From Actinomycetota bacterium (GTDB taxonomy: Bacteria > Actinomycetota > Actinomycetes > Actinomycetales > Microbacteriaceae), in contig JAUZFR010000108.1 in the NCBI GenBank assembly GCA_030840335.1, positions 1 through 37,225 on the forward strand: 37,225 nucleotides of DNA. The letters are read 5' to 3'. Of this stretch, positions 23,801 through 30,601 are shown in pieces. The number at the start of each line of letters is the position of its first letter. The first letter of the stretch is position 1. The notes below the pieces were generated by a model. It ran no database searches. It had not been told where the DNA came from and was given only the letters and a program-made list of their open reading frames with translations. Position numbers and translations under genes: made by a program.

Positions 23801-24642
23801 CCGCTATCGCCGCTGCCCCGCTGCGCTTCGCGCCGGGACGCACCCTCAGGCTCGGCCTCAGCCGCATCGGCTACGAGGTGCGCGCGTACTTCCGCCAGGG
23901 AGATTCGGTGTTCTTCACCTTTCTCTTCCCGCTCGTCTTCCTCACCATCTTCTCGGTCGCATTCAGCGAGCAGAGCTTCGGAACGGATGCGTCGGGCCAC
24001 AAGGTCACCGCCGCCGAGTTTTACCTGCCTGCCATGCTGGCTGCCGGGCTCCTGCTCAGCGGTCTCCAGAACATGGCCATCGACATCGCCGGGGAGAAGA
24101 GCGACGGCACGCTGAAGCGTCTCGGCGGCTCGCCGCTTCCCGTCTTCAGCTATTTCATCGGCAAGCTGGGCCAGGTACTCGTCACGGGCATCCTGCAGGC
24201 GGCGCTGCTGCTGATCGTCGCCGCCACGGCGTTCCAGGTTCCGCTGCCGACGGACCCGGCGCGCTGGCTCACCTTCGCCTGGGTCTTCGTGCTCGGCGTC
24301 TCCACCTGTGCCGTGCTGGGGATAGCACTCAGCGCACTGCCGCGCACCGGCAAGAGCGCGACCGCTGTGATCATCCCAATCACACTCATCCTTCAGTTCA
24401 TCTCCGGCGTCTACCTGAATTTCTCACAGCTGCCCGACTGGCTGCAGAACTTCGCGAGCATCTTCCCGCTCAAGTGGCTCGCCCAGGGGATGCGCTCGGT
24501 CTTTCTTCCCGATAACTTCAAGACCCTCGAGCCGGACGGATCGTGGAACCTGACCGGCGTGCTCATTGCCACCCTGATTTGGCTCGTCGTGGGTCTCGTT
24601 CTCTGTCGCATTACGTTCCGCTGGATCCGCAAGGACACCTAA
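23797..24642 (+). CDS. ABC-2 type exporter permease (DrrB-like)
   Basis: ATG 23797 overlaps the stop of the ATPase gene. The 281-residue protein has the ABC-2 layout: a cytosolic start, first helix in SVFFTFLFPLVFLTIFSVAF, an outer loop, then five helices, with the coupling-region text NMAIDIAGEKSDGTLKRLGGSPL and QFISGVYLNFSQLPDWLQNFASIFPLKW near the end. This is the membrane partner of the preceding ATPase. The substrate is unknown. A four-arm hairpin element follows the stop and separates it from the converging murB. Confidence 0.95.
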   Translation: MTAIAAAPLRFAPGRTLRLGLSRIGYEVRAYFRQGDSVFFTFLFPLVFLTIFSVAFSEQSFGTDASGHKVTAAEFYLPAMLAAGLLLSGLQNMAIDIAGEKSDGTLKRLGGSPLPVFSYFIGKLGQVLVTGILQAALLLIVAATAFQVPLPTDPARWLTFAWVFVLGVSTCAVLGIALSALPRTGKSATAVIIPITLILQFISGVYLNFSQLPDWLQNFASIFPLKWLAQGMRSVFLPDNFKTLEPDGSWNLTGVLIATLIWLVVGLVLCRITFRWIRKDT

Positions 24643-24651
24643 TCCACTTTC

Positions 24652-24714
24652 GGGCGGAGATCTCGCCTGCGGGCGGAGTCGTGACTCCGCCCGGGGGCAA
24701 CGTCTCCGCCCGCA
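24652..24714. repeat. Four-arm GGGCGGAG hairpin element, copy 2
   Basis: The arms are GGGCGGAGA (24652-24660), TGCGGGCGGAGTC (24668-24680), GACTCCGCCC (24683-24692) and TCTCCGCCCGCA (24703-24714). Here arm 2 pairs with 3 and arm 1 with 4, a nested fold. The left half is nearly identical to copy 1 at 12372. It lies between two converging genes and could end both transcripts. Confidence 0.85.
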
Positions 24715-24718
24715 GGCG

Positions 24719-25852
24719 CTACAGCTCGACGCCGACGAGAACGGGTTCGGGCTGGAGCCGCACGCCGAACTCCGAATACACCCTCGTCTGCACATAGCGG
24801 GCGAGCTGCACGATCTCGTGCGCCGTCGCGCCGCCCCGATTCACCAGCGCGAGTGTGTGCTTGCTCGACACCGCCGCGCGAGACCCGGGCAGAGAGAATC
24901 CCCGGGAAATGCCGGCGGCCTCGATCAGCCATGCCGCGCTCAGTTTTACCTGATACTCGCCTCGAACCTCGGGAAGCTCAGGTTCCTCGCCGAGCGGCAC
25001 GCGCCGCTCGCGCTGCTCGGGCGCGGTGGGCCAGCGCGGCACATCCTTGGGGAGGCGACGTGCGAAGTTCTCGCTGACGATCGGATTCGTGAAGAACGAC
25101 CCGGCGCTGATCGAGTCCGGATCGGTCTCATCCCAGAGCATTCCCTTACTCGCGCGAAGTGCGAGCACGGTTTCGCGCAAGTCGTCGACAGGCACGCGGT
25201 CGCCAATCCGAACGTGCAGGGCAGAGGCGAGCTGGGCGTACGCGATCGGCTGGCTGAGCGCTCGGTGCCCGGGAGTGTCCTCCGACAGCTCCAGTTCGAT
25301 GGAGATCACCACACCCGCCCGACCCTGCTTCAGTACCGAAGTGCGGTAGCCGAGACCGAGCTCCGGTGCGCGCAGACGAACCAGCTCACCCGTCAGGTAG
25401 TCGAGGAAGTCGATCGCGACGAGACTCGATCCGATCTCCTGGCCGTACGCTCCGATGTTCTGGATGGGCGCGGCGCCCGCGGAACCCGGGATGCCGGACA
25501 GCGCCTCGATGCCCGCCCATCCGTTCGAGACGGAGTGCGCGACGACGTCGTCCCAAACCTCTCCGGACTGGATTCGAAGCCGCACGGATCGATCCCCGCG
25601 ATACGCCGACGGACGAAGCACGCCGGTGTCGGACGGCAGCCGCTCGATGCCCTTCGTCAGCACCCGGATGACCGTGCCGTCGAAGCCCTCGTCAGCCACA
25701 ACCACGTTCGAACCGCCGCCGAGTACCAGCCATTCGTCGCCGGAAGCCCACGTCTCGCGCGCGGCCGCCACCAGCTCCGCCGCTGTCGACGGCTCGAGCA
25801 CGCGATCGGCGTCGCCGCCCACGCGCAGGGTGGTCAGGTCGGCGAGATTCAT
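24719..25852 (-). CDS. murB: UDP-N-acetylenolpyruvoylglucosamine reductase
   Basis: The 377-residue protein is a complete MurB: LTTLRVGGDADRVLEPSTAAEL at the start, the FAD-binding block LVLGGGSNVVVADEGFDGTV, GIPGSAGAAPIQNIGAYGQEI, the catalytic Ser region AGSFFTNPIVSE, and SAAWLIEAAGISRGFSLPG followed by VSSKHTLALVNRGGATAHEI. It reduces enolpyruvyl-UDP-GlcNAc to UDP-MurNAc with NADPH in peptidoglycan synthesis. It is the last gene of a run with two MaoC-like genes and overlaps the upstream one by four bases. This order is usual in actinomycetes. Confidence 0.97.
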   Translation of the reverse strand: MNLADLTTLRVGGDADRVLEPSTAAELVAAARETWASGDEWLVLGGGSNVVVADEGFDGTVIRVLTKGIERLPSDTGVLRPSAYRGDRSVRLRIQSGEVWDDVVAHSVSNGWAGIEALSGIPGSAGAAPIQNIGAYGQEIGSSLVAIDFLDYLTGELVRLRAPELGLGYRTSVLKQGRAGVVISIELELSEDTPGHRALSQPIAYAQLASALHVRIGDRVPVDDLRETVLALRASKGMLWDETDPDSISAGSFFTNPIVSENFARRLPKDVPRWPTAPEQRERRVPLGEEPELPEVRGEYQVKLSAAWLIEAAGISRGFSLPGSRAAVSSKHTLALVNRGGATAHEIVQLARYVQTRVYSEFGVRLQPEPVLVGVEL

Positions 25853-26286
25853 GCGCCGGCGAGCACCACGCGCGCCTGGGCCTTGCCGAGAACCGTGGCT
25901 CCATTGAAAGTCACGGTCAGGTCGATGCGTGCACCGTCGTCGGTGATGGCTCCGACTTTCGCTACAACGGTGACGGATGCGCCCTCGGATGGATCGACCG
26001 GCACCGGCCTCGTGAATCGCACCTGGTAGTCGACGACGAAGCCGCGATCACCCAGCCACTCGACGACCGGCTGCACCGCGATTCCCATGGTCAGCATCCC
26101 GTGGGCGAGAACGCCGTCGAGGCCGACGCTCTTGGCAATGTCATCGCGGTAGTGAATCGCGTTGAAATCGCCGGATGCGCCCGCGTAGCGCACCAGCGAA
26201 TCGCGCGTCAGCGAGTACGTGTTCTCGGCAACGATGTCGCCGATGGCCTCGGCGAGAGCTTGCCCTGAGCCTGTCGAACTGGTCAT
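25849..26286 (-). CDS. MaoC-like dehydratase, HadB type
   Basis: The 145-residue protein is a single hotdog domain. It carries the hydratase 2 catalytic motif, Asp and His spaced D-x4-H, in GASGDFNAIHYRDDIAKSVG, followed by VLAHGMLTMGIAVQPVVEW. HadB-type subunits dehydrate 3-hydroxyacyl chains together with a HadA-type partner, which is encoded just upstream. The first codons (residues 3-9) are read from a TTCGACAGGCTCAGGG repeat, so the N-terminus looks altered by a repeat insertion. The domain itself begins near residue 18 and is intact. It overlaps both neighbours by four bases, so the three genes are translationally coupled. Confidence 0.9.
   Translation of the reverse strand: MTSSTGSGQALAEAIGDIVAENTYSLTRDSLVRYAGASGDFNAIHYRDDIAKSVGLDGVLAHGMLTMGIAVQPVVEWLGDRGFVVDYQVRFTRPVPVDPSEGASVTVVAKVGAITDDGARIDLTVTFNGATVLGKAQARVVLAGA
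26263..26278. repeat. TTCGACAGGCTCAGGG repeat inside the HadB-like start
   Basis: On the minus strand TTCGACAGGCTCAGGG lies at codons 3-8 of the HadB-like gene. From general knowledge, close variants of this word are a dispersed repeat in many high-GC bacterial genomes. I see one clear copy in the window. Confidence 0.55.
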
Positions 26287-26729
26287 TCGTCGCCCCTCAC
26301 CACGAGAGTCGAAGTCGCCGTCACGACATGAGCGCCGGACGCATCGGTGATCGCTGACTCCGCGGTCACCATGCTGTGCGCGCCGAGTGTCTTGACGCTG
26401 GCGACGGTCAGCGTCGCCGTGAGTTCGTCACCCGCAACGATGGGCCGCGTGTAGCTGAACCGCTGATCGCCGTGCACCACGCGCGCGAAGTCGATTCCGG
26501 CATCCGGAGCTGCAAGAAGCTGGGAGAGCGTGAGTTCCTGCACGACCACCGCGAAGGTCGGTGGCGCCACGACATCCGCATACCCCGCGGCGATCGCCGC
26601 AGCCGGATCGAAGTTGATCGGGCTGGTGGAGAACACCGCGCGCGCGAACTCGCGCACCTTCTCGCGACCGACGAGATATGGCTCGGTTGGGGGGAACTCG
26701 CGTCCCTGCAGCTCGGGGTTCACTGGCAC
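26283..26729 (-). CDS. FAS1-like dehydratase domain protein, HadA type
   Basis: The 148-residue protein is a MaoC N-terminal (FAS1-like) hotdog domain. It opens NPELQGREFPPTEPYLVGRE and has KVREFARAVFSTSPINFDPAAAIAAGYADVVAPPTFAVVV, the usual signature (shown here in parts). HadA-type subunits bind the acyl chain and pair with the catalytic HadB-type subunit. The product starts with ATG or GTG near 26729 and overlaps the HadB-like start by four bases. In mycobacteria the equivalent genes sit beside tRNA-Trp and secE, while here about 11 kb of other genes lie between. Confidence 0.9.
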   Translation of the reverse strand: MPVNPELQGREFPPTEPYLVGREKVREFARAVFSTSPINFDPAAAIAAGYADVVAPPTFAVVVQELTLSQLLAAPDAGIDFARVVHGDQRFSYTRPIVAGDELTATLTVASVKTLGAHSMVTAESAITDASGAHVVTATSTLVVRGDE

Positions 26730-26738
26730 CGGGCCAGT

Positions 26739-27959
26739 TTAGTTGTGCGGCTGCAGCTCGCGGATGGTCTCGGTGACGGGAGTGCAAACCTGATCCAGCG
26801 CTGCGAACAGATCGTCGGCAAGATCTTCTACGTGCTCAAGGCCGATCGAGAGTCGTACGATTCCGCCGCCTGGTCGAGCGTGGGGTGCGACCGGGCGATG
26901 CGTCAGCGATGCCGGGTGCTGCACCAGCGAGTCGACGCCTCCCAGAGATACCGCATGGGTTACGAGCGTGCATGCAGCAATGAACCGTGCCGCCGCCTCG
27001 TATCCGCCAACGATTTCGAGTGCGATGAGCGAGCCGGGACCATCCAGTTGGCGGCCGATCAGGCCCTCCGGGTCCTGGCCCGGCAGGCCCGGATAGTGCA
27101 CGTTCGCCACGCTCGGATGGGTGGCGAGTCGCTGAGCGAGATCCTCCGCCGTGGCCTGTTGTGCCAGCACGCGCAACGGCAGGGTTCGAATGCCGCGATG
27201 AAGCAGGTAAGCCGCGAACGGATTCAGCAGCCCGCCGGTGAGCGCTCTGACCTGCCGCAGTCGCACCGACCATTCCGCATTCGTCGCGACGACACCGCCC
27301 ATCGCGTCGCCGTGGCCACCGATGTACTTGGTTGCGCTGTGCATGACCAGTGTCGCGCCATGCTCGAGCGGCCGCTGGAGCACCGGTGTCGCGAACGTGT
27401 TGTCAACGAGCACGGGCACCGTCCCGGCCTGGTCGACCACTCGTCGGATGTCCACCAACTCGAGCGTCGGATTGGCCGGAGTTTCGAGCACGACCAAACC
27501 GGTGTTAGGACGGATGGCCGCGGCCACCTCACTCGCGTCACACCAGGTGATCTCGGTGCCGAGCAGGCCGTTGTCCAGTACGTGATCGGTGCCACCATAG
27601 ATGGGACGAAGGGCAACGATGTGTGACTTGCCCGCTGTGACAGTGGCGATGAGGCAGGCGCTGAGAGCAGCCATGCCGGACGCAAAGGCGACTGCACTGT
27701 CGGCGTGCTCCATGGCGGCGATCGCCGTCTCGAAGCGAGCGACCCCCGGCTGCCACAGGCGCTGGTAGACGGCCGACTGGCCCGGGATCAGCTCGCCTCC
27801 CGTTGCGAGATTCTCGTATGAGTCCCCGCCGGCTTCGACATCCGGCAGCGGATTTGTCGTCGACAGGTCGATCGTCGGAACGTGCGATCCGCTGTCGGTG
27901 AGGCCCTCCATCCCGGCGTGAACCGCGATGGTCTCCATTCGCATTTTCCGTGGTTCCAT
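26739..27959 (-). CDS. PLP-dependent trans-sulfuration enzyme (cystathionine gamma-synthase/methionine gamma-lyase-like)
   Basis: The 406-residue protein has the Cys/Met metabolism fold: ETIAVHAGM, YQRLWQPGVARFE (the usual Y.R..NPT motif with changes), VAFASGMAALSA, LETPANPTLELVDI, VDNTFATPVLQRPLEHGATL, and the PLP-binding Lys in MHSATKYIGGHGDAMGG. The C-terminal part has SLGGVDSLVQHPASLTHR and GIVRLSIGLEHVEDL. It should cleave or join sulfur amino acids such as methionine, cystathionine or homocysteine. Internal Met codons at residues 6 and 8 are alternative starts. A divergent Lrp/AsnC regulator gene, 97 bases away, probably controls it. The exact reaction cannot be fixed from sequence. Confidence 0.92.
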   Translation of the reverse strand: MEPRKMRMETIAVHAGMEGLTDSGSHVPTIDLSTTNPLPDVEAGGDSYENLATGGELIPGQSAVYQRLWQPGVARFETAIAAMEHADSAVAFASGMAALSACLIATVTAGKSHIVALRPIYGGTDHVLDNGLLGTEITWCDASEVAAAIRPNTGLVVLETPANPTLELVDIRRVVDQAGTVPVLVDNTFATPVLQRPLEHGATLVMHSATKYIGGHGDAMGGVVATNAEWSVRLRQVRALTGGLLNPFAAYLLHRGIRTLPLRVLAQQATAEDLAQRLATHPSVANVHYPGLPGQDPEGLIGRQLDGPGSLIALEIVGGYEAAARFIAACTLVTHAVSLGGVDSLVQHPASLTHRPVAPHARPGGGIVRLSIGLEHVEDLADDLFAALDQVCTPVTETIRELQPHN

Positions 27960-27981
27960 AGCCTGACCGAAGCAGATTCTT

Positions 27982-28021
27982 CACAATTGAGCAATAGTGT
28001 GCGCAGAATCCAGCTAGATTC
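27982..28021. promoter_or_regulatory. Candidate Lrp/AsnC binding region
   Basis: The AT-richer divergent gap carries CACA-AT-TGAGCA-AT-AGTGTG (27982-28001), an imperfect 20-bp palindrome, and GAATC (28006-28010) facing GATTC (28017-28021). ATTCTTCA occurs twice, near 27976 and 28036. This pattern suits Lrp-type binding between the lyase and regulator genes. Confidence 0.45.
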
Positions 28022-28056
28022 AAAGTACTGCCGCATATTCTTCAGATTTAGGCTCG

Positions 28057-28545
28057 GTGAAACGCATGGATTCGCAGCATCTGGCACTGGACGATGTTGA
28101 CCGCGCGCTTGTTCGCGAGCTGTCGCAGAACGCGCGCGCGTCGGGCGCGTCGCTCGCGAGCGCCGTCGGGATAGCCGAGTCCACGGTTTCAGCGCGCATC
28201 CGTCGCCTGCAGTCGTCGGGAGACATCCGTGGTTATCACGTCGATCTGGACTTCAATCGCCTGGCACCGATGCAAGCGCTCATCTCAGTACGCCTGGTCA
28301 GGCATGCCAGAGGCGAGGTCGATCGGTTTCGGGAAGCGGCGCCGACCTGGCCGGGCGTGCGTGCGCTCTTTCACATGGCGGGCGCTGACGACTACCTGCT
28401 GCACGTCGCCGCGAACAGCGCATCCGATCTGCGGGACTTCGTGCTGCGGTATCTGGCCGCGCATCCGGCGGTCAAACGAACGCAAACGAACCTGATCTTC
28501 GAGCACGTCGAGGGCACGGGCTGGCTCGACCTGCTCGAGCCATGA
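28057..28545 (+). CDS. Lrp/AsnC family transcriptional regulator
   Basis: The 162-residue protein has the AsnC-type winged helix (LDDVDRALVRELSQNARASGASLASAVG, then IAESTVSARIRRLQSSGDIRGY) and the RAM ligand-binding domain (LISVRLVRHA, FHMAGADDYLLHVAANSASDL). Members bind amino acids and control their metabolism. GTG 28057 is the first start and ATG 28066 the alternative. Its closest partner is the divergent PLP lyase gene, so it probably responds to a sulfur or branched amino acid. A strong bidirectional terminator follows. Confidence 0.93.
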   Translation: MKRMDSQHLALDDVDRALVRELSQNARASGASLASAVGIAESTVSARIRRLQSSGDIRGYHVDLDFNRLAPMQALISVRLVRHARGEVDRFREAAPTWPGVRALFHMAGADDYLLHVAANSASDLRDFVLRYLAAHPAVKRTQTNLIFEHVEGTGWLDLLEP

Positions 28546-28576
28546 CGTCTCGAGCCCGCAGGCTCGGAGAATGACA

Positions 28577-28612
28577 AAACCCCCGGCTGGCCGTCATGGC
28601 CACCGGGGGTTT
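28577..28612. terminator. Bidirectional Rho-independent terminator
   Basis: AAACCCCCGG (28577-28586) pairs with CCGGGGGTTT (28603-28612), extended inside by TGGCC/GGCCA around GTCAT. It has A on one side and T on the other, so it can end transcription of both the Lrp-type gene (plus strand) and the small peptide gene (minus strand). A weaker hairpin, CGAGCC-CGCA-GGCTCG, lies at 28551-28566. Confidence 0.93.
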
Positions 28613-28639
28613 CGGGTGAATTCTCTGTTTGCGTACTAC

Positions 28640-28723
28640 CTACTGGCAGCTATCGCACTGCAGAAGATCCATCGGGTCGACGGGTACTGCGTAGCCACCG
28701 ACGGTGTCGTTGTCGTTATCCAT
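28640..28723 (-). CDS. Small 27-residue peptide gene with C-terminal CxxC motif, unrecognised
   Basis: ATG 28723 is preceded by GGGGAGG with a five-base spacer, one of the best ribosome sites in the window. The peptide is acidic at the start (MDNDNDT), has a GG pair (residues 9-10), a short AVPVDP segment and ends LLQCDSCQ, with Cys23 and Cys26. Codon use has G or C in most third positions, like a real gene. It has its own promoter with a palindromic operator, a structured leader of about 55 bases and a terminator 27 bases beyond its stop. The peptide may be a RiPP-like precursor, a signal peptide or a small metal-binding protein. I do not recognise it, and no modifying or export enzyme is next to it. 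Confidence 0.75.
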   Translation of the reverse strand: MDNDNDTVGGYAVPVDPMDLLQCDSCQ

Positions 28724-28759
28724 TGGAACCTCCCCATAAGTCTTTTTTCAAGAACTTGT

Positions 28760-28775
28760 CCTCGCATACGCGAGG
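28760..28775 (-). promoter_or_regulatory. Hairpin in the 5' leader of the small peptide gene
   Basis: CCTCGC (28760-28765) and GCGAGG (28770-28775) form a perfect 6-bp stem with loop ATAC (plus strand). A second small palindrome, CAAG-AA-CTTG, follows at 28749-28758. Both lie between the predicted transcription start and the ribosome site and may stabilise or regulate the mRNA. Confidence 0.6.
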
Positions 28776-28786
28776 TGAGTCCCCAC

Positions 28787-28817
28787 TATATAACCGGAAT
28801 GACACTCTTGTCATTCC
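28787..28817 (-). promoter_or_regulatory. Promoter with overlapping 22-bp palindromic operator
   Basis: On the minus strand the -35 is ATGACA or TGTCAT-equivalent at 28809-28814 and the -10 is TATATA at 28787-28792, with a 16-base spacer. GGAATGACA (28796-28804) and TGTCATTCC (28809-28817) are exact inverted repeats around CTCT and cover the -35 and most of the spacer, the usual place for a repressor. A similar half-site, TGACATTCC, lies at 28873-28881 before the next gene on the plus strand. Confidence 0.7.
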
Positions 28818-28902
28818 ACTAGATGTAGTGTTTCGGCGTGTCGCGATTAATTTCCAAGATACCCGCCGCCACTGACATTCCGGCGCGCAGGATGCGTGCA
28901 AC

Positions 28903-29238
28903 GTGAGTAACGACGACAACGCTTCCGCCGCGGCGAAGTTCGACGATCTCGTGAGCAGATTTGTCGGCGTCCCCGGCGTGTTGCCGCCAGGATCCACCAA
29001 GGGCTTCGGATCGTCTGCCCTCCGCGTGAATGGAAAGATTTTCGCGATGCTGGTGCGCGGCCGTCTCGTCGTCAAACTCTCGAGTGCGCGAGTCGCCGAA
29101 CTCGTGAGGAACGGCGACGGCACGAACTTCGACGCCAACAAGGGCAAGTCCATGAAGGAGTGGGTCGTCGTGAACGGAGACTCCGAACAGAACTGGGAAG
29201 ACCTCGCAACCGAGGCCCTGAACTTCGTTCGCGGCTAG
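28903..29238 (+). CDS. TfoX N-terminal / YjbR-like domain protein
   Basis: From GTG 28903 the 111-residue protein runs SNDDNASAAAKFDDLVSR, then GFGSSALRVNGKIFAMLVRGRLVVKL, ELVRNGDGTNFDANKG and SMKEWVVVNG. This is the pattern of TfoX N-terminal / YjbR-type domains (a compact alpha-beta fold), which are widespread and of unclear function; TfoX itself regulates competence in other bacteria. The stop shares four bases with the convergent neighbour. The upstream gap contains a half-site like the operator of the small peptide gene, so shared control is possible. Confidence 0.82.
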   Translation: MSNDDNASAAAKFDDLVSRFVGVPGVLPPGSTKGFGSSALRVNGKIFAMLVRGRLVVKLSSARVAELVRNGDGTNFDANKGKSMKEWVVVNGDSEQNWEDLATEALNFVRG

Positions 29239-29534
29239 AGGGCGGCGGACTGCTGCGGAATCGGGCCGGTAAGCGTGCGCGCAATCGCGTCACGTTCCGC
29301 CGCAAGCGACTCGATGGTTTCTGCGTCGAGCGCCGGGTCGACGAGGTCTTCGAACGGGTTCGGGAGACCGCTCCGTGCGTGTACCGCGACGACGTAGGCG
29401 TTGGTCGCGGCACGGAGGCGCGCGGTCGCTCGCTGCGACCTCTTCAGGGAAACGTGACGTTCCCCCGCGACCTCGGCGTGCTTCTTGAGGGCCTTGAGGA
29501 GGTCCTTCAGCGCGGTATCGATCTTCTTGGACAT
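29235..29534 (-). CDS. Small hypothetical protein (99 residues)
   Basis: ATG 29534 gives SKKIDTALKDLLKALKKHAEV, a basic amphipathic helix, then RATARLRAATNAYVVAVHARSGLPNPF and a second helical part rich in Ala, Glu and Leu. The frame stays open to 29555, so the start is uncertain, and no good ribosome site is visible. It overlaps the convergent TfoX-like gene by four bases. I do not recognise a family. The helical pattern and high charge would suit a small cytosolic protein. Confidence 0.6.
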   Translation of the reverse strand: MSKKIDTALKDLLKALKKHAEVAGERHVSLKRSQRATARLRAATNAYVVAVHARSGLPNPFEDLVDPALDAETIESLAAERDAIARTLTGPIPQQSAAL

Positions 29535-29557
29535 GGTGACATTGTCGCGCATCAAGG

Positions 29558-30601
29558 TTAACGCGCAAGCGGGGGCCGACAGCGAATGACTTCGACGTCG
29601 CCGCTGAGCTCCGAGCGACCCACCGCGAATGGCACGAGCACGGTCGAGCCACGAGTCAGCGCGAGCGAGCCGCCTTCGTAGGACAGGGTGCCAGTGCCGT
29701 CCAGCACCACGAGAATTGAGAATCCCGCTTCGAGTTCGACGGTGCCACGAGGGCGATACCTGTCCGCGCGGAACAGCCCGTCCGCCTGCCGGCCGAAGAG
29801 CGGTGCCACGGCGGTGTCATCGCCAGGCGCGTCGGCCACGAGCGCACTGAGCTGCTCGGCGGCCCACCCGCGACGATCGAGGCCGGACAGCGCCGTTCCC
29901 GGCGCCAGGTCGAACAGGGCCTCCGCCTGCGTGAGTCCAAAATCGGCGAACTCGAGAAGCACCGAAACATCGACGGGTTCCTGAAGTTCGACGAGCGTGA
30001 TCCCCGGTCCGATCGAGTGCGGCAGCCTCGCGGGCACAAACAGGGTATCGCCCGCCGCGAGCGCGACCCGATTCATGGCACCGAGCATGTCCGGCACATC
30101 CTGTCCGGTCACCCAGCGCTCGACCTCCGCCTCGCTCACGTCGCGGCTGAACCCCAGGTGCGCGTACCCGTCGCCCTCCGTATCGACGATGACCCAGGCT
30201 TCCGTCTTGCCGCGATCACGATGAAGGTGCGCCCGGGAGAACTCCGCATCGGGATGAAAATGCACGAACAGCCGCTCGGCCGTGTGAAGCAGCTTCACCA
30301 GGAGTTCGATGCTCGATCCATATCGCTTGACGTGGTCCGCACCGAGAAACGCGATCGGATCGCGCTCCACGGCCTCGCGCAGGGTTGTCCCGTCGGCCAA
30401 CATCGTGAGCCCAATGCCGCCTCCGGCATAGATCTCGGTCGTCGACCCGACGAAGTCCTCCGGGCTGAACAGACTCGGCTGCGGAGTGTTCCGCAGCCGC
30501 GCGATCCCCGCGCCCCCACGATAGGGACGCTCGAGTGGTTGGTTCGGGCCCAGGACAATCGGCTCGCCCCAGCGGCTCGCTGTGGACCGGACGCTATGCA
30601 T
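29558..30601 (-). CDS. manA: Mannose-6-phosphate isomerase, class I
   Basis: ATG 30601 gives 347 residues. Class I isomerase landmarks include WGEPIVLGPNQPLERPYRGG-like N-terminal text, LVKLLHTAERLFVHFHPD (zinc-ligand region, corresponding to QVHPD), GKTEAWVIVDTEG with the zinc-binding Glu, and RLPHSIGPGITLVELQEPVDVS with a further His. The C-terminus is a cupin-like beta domain (GTLSYEGGSLALTRGSTVLVP). The enzyme interconverts mannose-6-phosphate and fructose-6-phosphate, though this divergent form may act on a related sugar. The longer upstream frame belongs to the monooxygenase gene, which overlaps its start by eight bases. Confidence 0.83.
   Translation of the reverse strand: MHSVRSTASRWGEPIVLGPNQPLERPYRGGAGIARLRNTPQPSLFSPEDFVGSTTEIYAGGGIGLTMLADGTTLREAVERDPIAFLGADHVKRYGSSIELLVKLLHTAERLFVHFHPDAEFSRAHLHRDRGKTEAWVIVDTEGDGYAHLGFSRDVSEAEVERWVTGQDVPDMLGAMNRVALAAGDTLFVPARLPHSIGPGITLVELQEPVDVSVLLEFADFGLTQAEALFDLAPGTALSGLDRRGWAAEQLSALVADAPGDDTAVAPLFGRQADGLFRADRYRPRGTVELEAGFSILVVLDGTGTLSYEGGSLALTRGSTVLVPFAVGRSELSGDVEVIRCRPPLAR

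Noticed and set aside
24818-26029. A 403-codon plus-strand frame opposite murB
   Set aside because: murB motifs are clear on the minus strand and the antisense product has no recognisable features.
28640-28723. Calling the 27-residue peptide a lanthipeptide or other named RiPP
   Set aside because: No modification enzyme, protease or exporter is adjacent, and I do not recognise the family.
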